Assembly: GCF_048263965.1 (NCBI RefSeq)
Contig: NZ_JBLXDO010000003.1
Location: forward strand, 124,001-188,000
DNA: 64,000 nucleotides
Direction: 5' to 3'
DNA from: Ferrimonas sp048263965
GTDB taxonomy: Bacteria; Pseudomonadota; Gammaproteobacteria; Enterobacterales; Shewanellaceae
Below, piece after piece: positions 53,773-62,016 of this stretch. Position 1 is the first letter of the stretch; the number at the start of each line of letters is the position of its first letter. The notes below the pieces were generated by a model that saw nothing but the letters and a program-made list of their open reading frames with translations, was not told where the DNA came from and ran no database searches. Made by a program: the position numbers and the translations under genes.

Positions 53773-54322
53773 GCCATATCGTGATCTTTTTTGAAAAAAA
53801 GCCAGTTTCTGAAAGTTTATTACATGATAACCAAATAATATGGCCCTTGAAGGCAGGGGTGGGATCTCGTTTTTATCGAAATACCCGACATGGCGCACAC
53901 GGCATCGCCAGCACCCCTGCGCAGATCACATTTTTCTAAGGGAATAACTCAACTCTTTAGCTGCTTGGACACAGAAACTGTAACTCCGCCCCAAAGACAA
54001 CAGGACTGACGCACCAGGCTCGGCAGGAAACTGCCGGTCACCCTGAGTTCGGCACTTTGCAGTCGGGGCTGAATGCCGTAGGACGCTAGGGAGTAACGAG
54101 CCGCAGGGAGAAGTGAACGTCCACCTCTTGCTGAAGGGTCTGACCCTGTTGGCAACACCGGCCAGCCCTAAGAGCTGCTCGAGGCTCTGTTACCTTATAT
54201 AGAGGAGGGGGAACAACTTCCACAGCTCACCACAACCTACCCTCAACCTGAGATTCATCAGGCCCGGCAAACAGATCGTCGGCAAGCTGGTGTTGCGCCC
54301 CCATGTCCAGGACGATCGCCCA
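53773..54322. other. Unexplained 550-bp intergenic region with possible structured RNA
   Basis: The first ~165 bp are AT-rich. From about 53940 to 54220 the sequence is GC-rich with clear secondary-structure potential: CGGCAG-GAAA-CTGCCG (54021-54036), a GGACG...CGTCC closing pair around two AGGGAG words, and AGGGTC-T-GACCCT. GGA triplets are about three times more frequent on the plus strand than the minus. No convincing open frame, promoter or intrinsic terminator was found. It could be a non-coding RNA or the remnant of one. Confidence 0.4.
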
Positions 54323-54348
54323 CAAAAAAGGAGGCCCGCAGGCCTCCC
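54323..54348 (-). terminator. Terminator of the M17 aminopeptidase gene
   Basis: A GGAGGCC / GGCCTCC stem with a 4-nt loop, followed on the minus strand by six T. Confidence 0.88.
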
Positions 54349-54361
54349 ACTCTTGCGGAGA

Positions 54362-55882
54362 TTACAGCTCCTCCATCATCGCCAGCAATGTGGCCACCGG
54401 CCGGGCACTGGGCTTGCCATAGAGGGGGTCTCGTTTCTCTACCGCGGTGGCGGCGATGTCCACATGCAGATAGGGAATGGGCTGGTCGCTGGCCAGCTGG
54501 TGCTTATCCAGTCCCGAGGCCTTCAGCAGGAAAGCCTGGGGAAACTGGTGGCCACGGCTGATGTTCACCGAGGCGCCATTGTTGGAGGAGAGCAGATCCT
54601 CAGACTCACTGCGGCCCGCCACCTGGGCGAAATCCTCACGACGCAGGGTGGAGATCTCCACCGGCTCCCCCCAGCGCTCACCAATCTGCTGCATCAGCTG
54701 CCCCTGCTGACCACGCCGGGCAACGCTGTTTTCCACGACTCCGGTGTAGGGACCATAGGAGCGCACCACATGACCGGTGAGTGTGGCAATGGAGAACACC
54801 TTGGGCGACACCGCACCCTGAGCATCCTGACGCAGGTGTGACAACAGATCCGCCAGCACCAGCCGTCCCTCTGCGTCGGTATTACCGATTCGCACCCGGG
54901 CCCCGGCGTGGGAGGTGATGATCTCATCGGGCACAAAGGCGTCGCTGCCCAGGGCGTTGCGCACCAGGCCCAGCTCGGCGATGATGCGGATCCCCTTGGG
55001 CCTGAGCATGGCCACCGCCTTCATAAAACCGGCCGTCGCCGCTGCACCGCCCTTGTCCCGACTCATGCCGGCCATGGCACCGCCCACCTTGAGATCGGCG
55101 CCACCGGTATCGAAGGTGACCCCTTTGCCGGCAATCAGCCAGGTCTGGTGCACCTCACCCTCCGGGTTGTACTCCACCCTCACCACCCGGGCAGCATGGC
55201 GGGCCACCGCAAAACTGGTGCGGGATACGGCGCTGAGCAGGGGGTACTCTCTGACCAGTTGCTCCTGATCGTCGATCACCGTCAGCTCCACCGGCTCCTC
55301 GGCAAACAGGCTGACACAGTAATCGGCAAACGCCGGAGGCGCCATCTGCTCCGGATCACCGCCACAGAGATCCCGGGCAGCCACCCGGCCCGCCTCCAGT
55401 GCATTGAGACGCGACACGTCCTGACCATTCATCAGGCCTACGCGCACTTGTGGTTGATCGTCCACATCCGGGTTCAGGTAGAGTCCCTGGCCGCAGCCCA
55501 GGGCGGCCACCTCAGGGGCATTCAGATAGCGGGGATCGCCGCCAGGCAGATCCAGCAGCAGCAGGATGGCGCGGGCACCGGATCGATACGCCATCTTGGC
55601 GCCCTCTTCCGCCGCCTCATAGACCCGGCGAACATCCTCGTAGTCATCGCTAATGTCGCCCGTGGGCGCCAACACCAGCCTGCCTCCCGCCAATCCCGGC
55701 GCCAGTAACAGGGTGGGCTCCTTGCCGATGCGCTGATCCACCGAGGCCGCATGGGCCACCAGCTGATTCAACTCAGGGTTGGCGTCCAGGGCAAAATCCT
55801 GGCTGACCACCAGCAGCGCATCCCAGCCACCTTCGCCAAACTGGGCGTCCTCGGCCGGAGTAAAAAATTCCACTTGTGCCAT
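54362..55882 (-). CDS. M17 (leucyl) aminopeptidase family protein
   Basis: A cytoplasmic dimetal exopeptidase of 506 residues. The C-terminal catalytic half holds the M17 motifs: GKGVTFDTGGADLKVGG (metal Asp; the expected Lys lies just upstream) and NTDAEGRLVLADLL. The N-terminal half is a macro-like domain. The length and sequence are not those of PepA or PepB, so it is a third M17 type common in marine gammaproteobacteria. Monocistronic, divergent from pepD. Whether it trims the adjacent micropeptides is unknown. Confidence 0.88.
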   Translation of the reverse strand: MAQVEFFTPAEDAQFGEGGWDALLVVSQDFALDANPELNQLVAHAASVDQRIGKEPTLLLAPGLAGGRLVLAPTGDISDDYEDVRRVYEAAEEGAKMAYRSGARAILLLLDLPGGDPRYLNAPEVAALGCGQGLYLNPDVDDQPQVRVGLMNGQDVSRLNALEAGRVAARDLCGGDPEQMAPPAFADYCVSLFAEEPVELTVIDDQEQLVREYPLLSAVSRTSFAVARHAARVVRVEYNPEGEVHQTWLIAGKGVTFDTGGADLKVGGAMAGMSRDKGGAAATAGFMKAVAMLRPKGIRIIAELGLVRNALGSDAFVPDEIITSHAGARVRIGNTDAEGRLVLADLLSHLRQDAQGAVSPKVFSIATLTGHVVRSYGPYTGVVENSVARRGQQGQLMQQIGERWGEPVEISTLRREDFAQVAGRSESEDLLSSNNGASVNISRGHQFPQAFLLKASGLDKHQLASDQPIPYLHVDIAATAVEKRDPLYGKPSARPVATLLAMMEEL

Positions 55883-56001
55883 GATGTTCTCTTCCTTTTA
55901 CACGGGGAAATCCTTGTCCGGCCACTATAGCACGTTGCCTTAATCAGGCTGTGGTAGACTGGCCCCACACTACTACAAGGCGAATACAGGAGTACCCGCT
56001 C

Positions 56002-57459
56002 GTGCAGCCAATCAGCTCCCTCAGCCCACAACCCCTGTGGCGCTGGTTTGAAACCATCTGCTCTATCCCCCACCCCTCCAAGCAGGAGATTGCCCTGCGA
56101 GACCACATCCAGGCCTGGGCCCAGTCACGGGACCTGGAGACTCAGCTGGATCAGGTGGGCAACCTGATCATCCGCAAGCCCGCCACCGCCGGCTTCGAAA
56201 AGCGCAAAGGGGTGATCCTCCAGGCCCATCTGGATATGGTGCCTCAGAAGAACTCCGACACCGACCATGACTTTGGCTCCGATCCCATCCGCGCCTACAT
56301 CGACGGCGACTGGGTCACCGCTGAGGGCACCACCCTGGGTGCCGACAACGGCATCGGCATGGCCTCCGCCCTGGCAGTGCTGGAAGCGGATGATCTGGAG
56401 CATGGCCCCATCGAGGTGCTGCTGACCATCGACGAAGAAGCGGGCATGACCGGTGCCTTCGGCCTGGAAGCGGGCGTACTCACTGGCGATATCCTGATCA
56501 ACACCGACTCCGAAGAAGAGGGTGAGGTCTACATGGGGTGTGCCGGCGGTGTGGATGCGGCCCTGACCCTGGCGGTGGCCCGTGACGCCCTGCCTGAGGG
56601 GATGGCAACGGTTGAGATCGCCCTGACCGGCCTCAAAGGGGGCCACTCCGGCTGTGACATTCACCTGGGTCGAGGCAACGCCAACAAGCTGCTGGCCCGC
56701 TTCCTGTTTGGCCATGGCGAGGAGCTGGGGCTGCGCCTGTCCGAGCTGCGAGGCGGCTCTCTGCGTAACGCCATCCCGCGGGAGGCCTGGATGACCGTCA
56801 GCCTGCCCCAGGCCAACCTGGCCCAGCTGGAGCAGCGCATCGGCGACTACCGCGCCATTCTGGAAAACGAGCTGGCCGCCGTCGAGCCTGGCCTGTCTCT
56901 GACCATGAGCAGCGCCCAGGCGCCAGCCCAGGTGTTCGCTGCGGCCGATCAGCAGAAGCTGGTGGCCCTGATGCACAGCGCCCCAAACGGGGTGATCCGC
57001 ATGAGCGATGAGTTCGACGGCGTGGTCGAGACCTCCCTGAACATGGGTGTGGTCACCACGGAGGCCGACAAGGTGGAGGTGCTCTGCCTGATCCGGTCCA
57101 CCATCGACAGCGGCCGGGAGATGGTGGAAAACATGCTGAGCGCCCTGGCTCAACTCTCCGGTGCCGAACTGGGCCTCTCCGGAGCCTACCCGGGCTGGAA
57201 ACCCGACGCCGCATCCCCCGTCATGCAGGTGGTGCGGGAAACCTACCAGCAGAAGTTTGGTGCCCTGCCCAACATCATGGTGATCCACGCCGGTCTGGAG
57301 TGCGGCCTGTTCAAGAAGCCCTACCCCAACCTGGACATGGTCTCCATCGGCCCCACCATCCGCTTCCCCCACTCTCCCGATGAGAAGGTGGAGATCGCCA
57401 CCGTGGAGAAGTACTGGCAGTTGCTGACCGAAGTGCTCAAAGCTGTCCCCAACCGCTAA
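56002..57459 (+). CDS. pepD: Aminoacyl-histidine dipeptidase (PepD, M20)
   Basis: Cleaves Xaa-His dipeptides such as carnosine and other dipeptides. The 485-residue protein has the metal His in VILQAHLDMVPQKN, the Asp in TLGADNGIGM, Glu in TIDEEAGMTGAFG, and a C-terminal VIHAGLECGLFKK with the last ligand. GTG 56002 is chosen: it has CAGGAG nine bases upstream and gives exactly the E. coli PepD length. Ends at a strong terminator. Confidence 0.95.
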   Translation: MQPISSLSPQPLWRWFETICSIPHPSKQEIALRDHIQAWAQSRDLETQLDQVGNLIIRKPATAGFEKRKGVILQAHLDMVPQKNSDTDHDFGSDPIRAYIDGDWVTAEGTTLGADNGIGMASALAVLEADDLEHGPIEVLLTIDEEAGMTGAFGLEAGVLTGDILINTDSEEEGEVYMGCAGGVDAALTLAVARDALPEGMATVEIALTGLKGGHSGCDIHLGRGNANKLLARFLFGHGEELGLRLSELRGGSLRNAIPREAWMTVSLPQANLAQLEQRIGDYRAILENELAAVEPGLSLTMSSAQAPAQVFAAADQQKLVALMHSAPNGVIRMSDEFDGVVETSLNMGVVTTEADKVEVLCLIRSTIDSGREMVENMLSALAQLSGAELGLSGAYPGWKPDAASPVMQVVRETYQQKFGALPNIMVIHAGLECGLFKKPYPNLDMVSIGPTIRFPHSPDEKVEIATVEKYWQLLTEVLKAVPNR

Positions 57460-57481
57460 GCGCCGCCGGGTCTCCCAAAAG

Positions 57482-57510
57482 AGAAGCCGTCCCAAAGGAC
57501 GGCTTTTTTA
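57482..57510 (+). terminator. pepD terminator
   Basis: AGCCGTCC / GGACGGCT stem with a CAAA loop and six T. Confidence 0.88.
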
Positions 57511-57535
57511 TGCCCATTTCGTTTTCAGGTGCCCA

Positions 57536-57943
57536 CTAAATCAGCTTCTGCTGCTTGACCAGGGGCTTATTCAGCTCCAGCACCACCAGTTCCACCTGAT
57601 CATCTGGGTTGGTGCGGCAACTGGCCTTCAAGGTCTCATGACGTTCCACCTGGCAGGCTTTAACAATGGCAGAGCCTTTGTCCTTGCCGAAACGGCGCAT
57701 CAGGTAACTCATGGCATTCTCTTCTGCGTAGCTGAGCAACGCAGACACCTTCTTCTGGTCCCCTTTGTCGTCGTAGTAGTTTACGGTGCGACAAAAGGTC
57801 TTATCCCCGATATAGAGGCTGAAGTAGTCTGCGTCTCGCAGGGGTTTGTGTTGATAGAAGCCATATCCCAGGCCGTAACAGACGCCGGCAACCAGGGTCA
57901 TCAGACCCGCGGCCAGGCACAGTTGTTTGGCAAAGGTTCTCAT
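57536..57943 (-). CDS. Hypothetical small protein with N-terminal membrane anchor or signal
   Basis: I do not recognise a named family. The 135-residue protein begins MRTFAKQLCLAAGLMTLVAGV, an uncleaved anchor or signal peptide, followed by a basic and aromatic soluble domain with three cysteines (FCRTVNYY, KACQVERHE, ASCRTNPDDQ). The start ATG 57943 has a strong AGGAGG seven bases upstream, so it is expressed. A periplasmic location is likely; the role is unknown. Confidence 0.7.
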   Translation of the reverse strand: MRTFAKQLCLAAGLMTLVAGVCYGLGYGFYQHKPLRDADYFSLYIGDKTFCRTVNYYDDKGDQKKVSALLSYAEENAMSYLMRRFGKDKGSAIVKACQVERHETLKASCRTNPDDQVELVVLELNKPLVKQQKLI

Positions 57944-58200
57944 CCTTAACCTCCTTCCTTGCGCCGGCGGATTGCTGGTCACCGGCTGATGGCAGAGGCT
58001 AAATGGCCAGTGTGGCCGATAAGGAATCAGTCTCTGCCCGAAGCCAGGCTTGCGATGTCGGTGGGGTAGAAAGAGTGGACACGCCTGGCCATCCGCTTCA
58101 TCAACGCCTCTGTTTTTTAGCGGGCATTTTACGGAAGCTCAATACCAGCTTAGTTCGTTGCTTTATTGACCGTTTTGACGGGGATCAAACAAGCTTGCGG
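57944..58200. other. Intergenic region between the hypothetical gene and dinB
   Basis: About 255 bp. It contains the ribosome site of the minus-strand hypothetical gene and the dinB 3' flank. I see no gene, RNA or clear dinB terminator. Confidence 0.4.
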
Positions 58201-59256
58201 TCACAAAGGCAGGGGCAGTTGCCGAAGGGCTTTTTTCTCCGCCAGCTCCACAGAGATCCCCACCAGCCGAACCTGGCGGCCATTGCCCCGGCGAAACGCG
58301 ATCCCCATCAGGGCGCGGAACAGCTGTGGGTCCAATTGCTGACTCTGCTGGGTGACCGTGGTCAGCTCAAAGTCGGCAAACTTCAGCTTGACCGTCTGCC
58401 CTTTGATGCCGCGCTTGCTGGCGCTCAAACGCCGCTCCAGTTCAGGCAACAGGGTATCGAGTTGCTGCTCACAGGCAGCCAGGTCGGGCAGGTCCCGGGC
58501 AAAGGTGGTTTCCACCCCCACGGACTTACGGATGCGGCTGGGCTCCACCGGACGGTCATCGATACCACGACAGCGGCGCCACAGCACCGGGCCAAACTTG
58601 CCCATCATCGATTCCAGCTCCACCTCCGTCAGGCCAAGGACATCCTCTCCCTTGAGCAGGCCACGACGAGCGAGGCGCTCGGCGGTCTTGGGGCCCACCC
58701 CAGGTATCTTCTTGAGTGGCAGACGGGCGGCGAATTCGGCGGTGCGCTCCGGGGGAATCACCATCTGACCATTGGGCTTGTTTTCATCGGAAGCCACCTT
58801 GGCCAGAAACTTATTGGGCGCGATGCCGGCGGAGGCGGTCAGCCCCGTGGCCTCGAAGATCTCCGCCCGTATCGCCTGTGCCATCCGGGTGGCACTGCCC
58901 TGGCAGTGGGGCTTGCCGGTCACATCGAGGAAGGCTTCATCCAGAGAGAGGGGTTCCACCAGCTCGGTGTACTTGCGAAATATGGCGTGGATCTGCTGAG
59001 ACACCGCCTTGTACACAGACATGCGATGGGGCACCAGCACCAGATCCGGACACAGTTGCTGGGCCCTGTGGGTGGGCATGGCGGAGCGCACCCCATAGGC
59101 ACGGGCGGCATAGTTGCAGGTGGCGATCACCCCACGACCGGACGCTCGCCCGCCAACGGCGATTGGCTTGTCCCGCAACTGGGGGTTGTCCCGCATCTCC
59201 ACCGCGGCAAAGAAGCAGTCCATATCGATATGAATGATCTTGCGCTGCACCCGCAC
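58201..59256 (-). CDS. dinB: DNA polymerase IV
   Basis: Y-family translesion polymerase induced by DNA damage. The 351-residue protein has the catalytic metal motifs HIDMDCFFAAVE near the N-terminus and SLDEAFLDVTG near residue 106, two helix-hairpin-helix motifs (IPGVGPKTAERLARRG) and a little-finger domain. It starts at GTG (59256 or 59250), with only 8 bases between the first GTG and a perfect LexA box, so the transcript is probably nearly leaderless. It lacks a recognisable C-terminal clamp-binding peptide of E. coli type. Confidence 0.95.
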   Translation of the reverse strand: MRVQRKIIHIDMDCFFAAVEMRDNPQLRDKPIAVGGRASGRGVIATCNYAARAYGVRSAMPTHRAQQLCPDLVLVPHRMSVYKAVSQQIHAIFRKYTELVEPLSLDEAFLDVTGKPHCQGSATRMAQAIRAEIFEATGLTASAGIAPNKFLAKVASDENKPNGQMVIPPERTAEFAARLPLKKIPGVGPKTAERLARRGLLKGEDVLGLTEVELESMMGKFGPVLWRRCRGIDDRPVEPSRIRKSVGVETTFARDLPDLAACEQQLDTLLPELERRLSASKRGIKGQTVKLKFADFELTTVTQQSQQLDPQLFRALMGIAFRRGNGRQVRLVGISVELAEKKALRQLPLPL

Positions 59257-59263
59257 ACCAATA

Positions 59264-59279
59264 CTGTATATATAAACAG
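59264..59279. promoter_or_regulatory. LexA (SOS) box of dinB
   Basis: CTGT-ATATATAA-ACAG is a full match to the gammaproteobacterial LexA consensus CTGT-N8-ACAG and overlaps the TATA-like core promoter just ahead of dinB. Confidence 0.93.
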
Positions 59280-59315
59280 TTAAATCATATCACCCCAAGG
59301 CAAAAAGCCCAAAGA

Positions 59316-59343
59316 TCAAAAAAGGCGCCGTCTGGCGCCTTCT
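59316..59343 (-). terminator. Chemoreceptor gene terminator
   Basis: AAGGCGCC / GGCGCCTT stem with an AGAC loop, then T6 on the minus strand. Confidence 0.87.
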
Positions 59344-59363
59344 GTCATAGCCTAGGTTACGGG

Positions 59364-61367
59364 CTAAACCTGATAACGGTTCAACCCCTGGGCCAGTTGG
59401 CTGCCCCCTTCCACCAGCTCCTCAAGGCTGCGCTCCAGCTGGTCGCCCCGGGAAACCGCATCGTCGGAGAGGCTGTTCACCCGGGTCACTGTGGCGGCGA
59501 TCTCTTCGGCAACACCTGCCTGCTGGGCAATGGCCTGAGTCATCTCCTGCACCTGCTGTTGAATCCCCGCCACCGCTCGACCGGCCTGATCCAGGGTATC
59601 GACAACCTGGTCGCTGCGCTGCTGACTCTGCTGCAACTGCTCACAGCTTTGAGTCATAGCCTGCTCCGCTTCGATGCTGGCCTGCTGCAGTCCGGCGATG
59701 ATGGCCTGGATATTGGCCGTGGAATCCTGGGTCTTGGAGGCCAGGGAGCGTACCTCGTCCGCCACCACGGCAAAGCCCCGTCCCTGCTCTCCGGCCCGAG
59801 CCGCTTCGATGGCCGCATTCAGCGCCAGCAAGTTGGTCTGCTCGGCGATGGTGCGAATCACATTGAGCACCTCACCAATCTGATCGGCGTTCTGCCGCAA
59901 CCGGGACACTAGCTCACTGGACTCCTGCATCTGGCCAGCCAACTGGGCCAGGGACTCCTTGCCTTCACCCATGACCATGCCGGCCTGTCCCATCTGTTGA
60001 TGCACCTGGTCGGCATGGGACGCCACCTGTTCCGCCTGGCTGGCCATCTCGGCACTGGTCTGCGCCATCTGGCTGGTGGCCGTAGACGCCTGCTCCACCT
60101 CCCCTTTCTGGGCTGACATGGAGCTCAGGGTGTCCCCCCAGATCTCGGAGGCCAGGGCGCTGCTGTGTGACACCGACTCCGTCAGCCCCTTGCTCTGATT
60201 CACCAGCTGATGGACCCGATCGGCAAACTGATTGAACGCCCGCCCCAGCTGACCCAGCTCATCCTGACGATTCAGTTTGATCCGCTGGCTGAGATCCCCA
60301 TCCCCCTGGGCGATCGCCTCCATGGCCGCCACCAGACGTCGTATCTGCGACTTAAACGGCAGCAGCAGTAACCACACCACCGCAGAGATCAGCAGAGTCA
60401 GCACCACCGACACGGTACCCGTCGCCCAGGCCTCTTCGGTCACCCGGGCCCCAACCACGTCCGTAGGCAGCAGCAACCCCAGTTTCCAATGCACCTGAGG
60501 AAACTCGCTGTCCACCGGTTGCCACACCACCAACTGATCCTGTCCCTGGAGGCTCACTTCACCCTGCCCCTCGGCCTGGGTCAGTATCTCCCTGGCCAGG
60601 GTGGCAAAGCCCTGGGTGGCGCCGAACTGGTTGTCCACCTCGCTCAACAGGGAGCCTGGCGGGAACATGTCGGAAAACAGCGGGAAGAACACCAGCTTGC
60701 CATCGCCGGTAACCAGGAACGCCTGCCCCTGCCCCTGGTAGGTCACCTGAGAAAGCAGGGTCTCGCCGATGGTGGAGATGAGGATGTCCATGCCGCCGAT
60801 GCCCAGAAACCGGCCATTGGCGTCGTACACCGTCTGCTTCACCGTGGCCGATACCGAGCCATCGTTGGCGTCCACCGCCGGCTCGGTGACATAGAGGCGA
60901 TTCTTGCTCAGCGCCTCGCCCCACCAGGGGCGTTTGCTGGTGTAGTAGTTGGGATCGTCAGAGTAGCGACCGTTGAGGTCGAAATACTCGTGGGTGGCTT
61001 CACTGCCAAAAAACAGGCTCTTGATGGTACCGTCTTTATCGGAAAAATGACGGAAATAATGGGTCACCTCCGGGTAGTCTTCGAAGGGGCTCAGATCGCC
61101 GCCCCTGTCATCGTACGCCGCAAAGAAGCGCTGAACCTGAGGACTGGCAAACACCGAGTGGACGATGGCCCCCTTGGCCTCAAAGAAGGCGGCGATCTTA
61201 CCGGCCTTGTCAGACACCAGTTGGCTAACCTCATGGCCCACCTGCATCCGGGTCGCCTGGCGGGTTTGACTGACCTGATAGATGGTCATCAGTGTAAGAA
61301 TCAGAAAGAGGGCGCCGCCGATGGATCCCACCAGCTGACGGGTTAAAGAGGCTCTGAACCAGTCCAT
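59364..61367 (-). CDS. Methyl-accepting chemotaxis protein with dCache-type sensor
   Basis: An inner-membrane chemoreceptor of 667 residues. It has a first membrane helix at ~10-30, a long periplasmic double-Cache-like domain (with YYTSKRPWWGEALSKNRLYVTEPAVD and GIGGMDILISTIGETL), a second membrane helix near 285-305, a HAMP domain (LVAAMEAIAQGDGDLSQRI) and the signalling hairpin tip EAARAGEQGRGFAVVADEVR at about 515-540. Cache domains bind amino acids, organic acids or amines; the ligand here is unknown. ATG 61367 is chosen, with AGGGAA upstream and a flagellar promoter. Confidence 0.92.
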   Translation of the reverse strand: MDWFRASLTRQLVGSIGGALFLILTLMTIYQVSQTRQATRMQVGHEVSQLVSDKAGKIAAFFEAKGAIVHSVFASPQVQRFFAAYDDRGGDLSPFEDYPEVTHYFRHFSDKDGTIKSLFFGSEATHEYFDLNGRYSDDPNYYTSKRPWWGEALSKNRLYVTEPAVDANDGSVSATVKQTVYDANGRFLGIGGMDILISTIGETLLSQVTYQGQGQAFLVTGDGKLVFFPLFSDMFPPGSLLSEVDNQFGATQGFATLAREILTQAEGQGEVSLQGQDQLVVWQPVDSEFPQVHWKLGLLLPTDVVGARVTEEAWATGTVSVVLTLLISAVVWLLLLPFKSQIRRLVAAMEAIAQGDGDLSQRIKLNRQDELGQLGRAFNQFADRVHQLVNQSKGLTESVSHSSALASEIWGDTLSSMSAQKGEVEQASTATSQMAQTSAEMASQAEQVASHADQVHQQMGQAGMVMGEGKESLAQLAGQMQESSELVSRLRQNADQIGEVLNVIRTIAEQTNLLALNAAIEAARAGEQGRGFAVVADEVRSLASKTQDSTANIQAIIAGLQQASIEAEQAMTQSCEQLQQSQQRSDQVVDTLDQAGRAVAGIQQQVQEMTQAIAQQAGVAEEIAATVTRVNSLSDDAVSRGDQLERSLEELVEGGSQLAQGLNRYQV

Positions 61368-61407
61368 GATGTTCCCTGAAATTATTGTTTTTCCATAGGT
61401 ATTTTGC

Positions 61408-61434
61408 TTATCGGCCAAAATTACCCAAACTGAA
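61408..61434 (-). promoter_or_regulatory. Sigma-28 (FliA) promoter of the chemoreceptor gene
   Basis: GCCGATAA (minus strand, 61408-61415) is a perfect sigma-28 -10. A TTCA (61431-61434) lies 15 bp upstream where TAAA is expected, a two-of-four match. The location 40 bp ahead of the ATG suits a class III flagellar/chemotaxis promoter. Confidence 0.65.
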
Positions 61435-61734
61435 GATGATACAAGCTCTCATGGAAGGCACCAGCCCTGAACCGGCAAACGCTCAGTTTCACTGGCTGCG
61501 GGCGCCCCCAGCAGCAGCAATCGCCACAACCCTGCTCAATCTTCGCCCAATCAAACCATGTTCAGCATACTGGCAGAAAAGAATCGGCAATGAAACATCT
61601 GGGAAAACCATTATAAATTTTTGTAAATAAACAAAAATTATAGAAGTCACCGGTGAAAGGAAAGCGCCGCAGCCAAAACTCTGCAGGCACCGATTGGGCT
61701 AGGGGGGAAGGGTCGGCCCCGGACAACGGCTGAG
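61435..61734. other. Intergenic region with a GC-rich, possibly structured patch
   Basis: No gene is supportable. An AT-rich stretch (to about 61645) is followed by a sharply GC-rich segment at about 61650-61733 with repeated GCCG, GGCC and CGGC words on the plus strand that could fold. It does not match a riboswitch class I can name with confidence. Confidence 0.35.
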
Positions 61735-61770
61735 ACAAAAAAAACGGGCTCCCGTTGGCGGGAGCCCGTT
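61735..61770 (-). terminator. Terminator of the nqr operon after nqrM
   Basis: A perfect 12-bp stem, AACGGGCTCCCG / CGGGAGCCCGTT, with a TTGG-type loop and eight T after it on the minus strand. It closes the nqr transcript. Confidence 0.92.
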
Positions 61771-61791
61771 AAGGATCTCAGGCATCAGCGG

Positions 61792-62016
61792 TCAAAGAAT
61801 CCTCTGCTGCTCCATCAGTTTCTGACGTCGGGCCTCGTCGGCCATCTTCTTCTTACGACGATCGCAAGGCTCGGGGCAGTCACACGCCTTGTCGACGCCG
61901 ACGGAACCCAGGCCACCACAGGAGCCGCTGATGGTTTTACGCTTGATGATGTAACCAATGGCCATCAGGCCTACCAAGGACACCATCACGAAAAAAGTGG
62001 CGATAAAGGTGTTCAT
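61792..62016 (-). CDS. nqrM: Na+-NQR maturation protein NqrM (DUF539)
   Basis: A small membrane protein needed to insert an iron centre into Na+-translocating NADH:quinone reductase. The 74 residues have one N-terminal membrane helix and four conserved cysteines: Cys33 in SCGGLG and Cys45, 47, 51 in ACDCPEPC. Its start overlaps the apbE stop by 4 bp. It is the last gene of the nqr operon, as in Vibrio and Shewanella. Confidence 0.93.
   Translation of the reverse strand: MNTFIATFFVMVSLVGLMAIGYIIKRKTISGSCGGLGSVGVDKACDCPEPCDRRKKKMADEARRQKLMEQQRIL

Noticed and set aside
54043..54054. A 12-base match to the 5S rRNA word TGCCGAACTCAG on the minus strand
   Set aside because: The similarity does not extend to flanking 5S sequence or its helices.
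58000..58022. Sigma-28-like TAAA...GCCGATAA on the plus strand
   Set aside because: The spacer is 11 bp instead of about 15 and no gene follows; it would only read antisense into dinB.
61650..61733. Glycine, TPP or cyclic-di-GMP riboswitch reading of the GC-rich patch
   Set aside because: Only short fragments resemble these aptamers; key conserved blocks are missing and no downstream gene lies on that strand.
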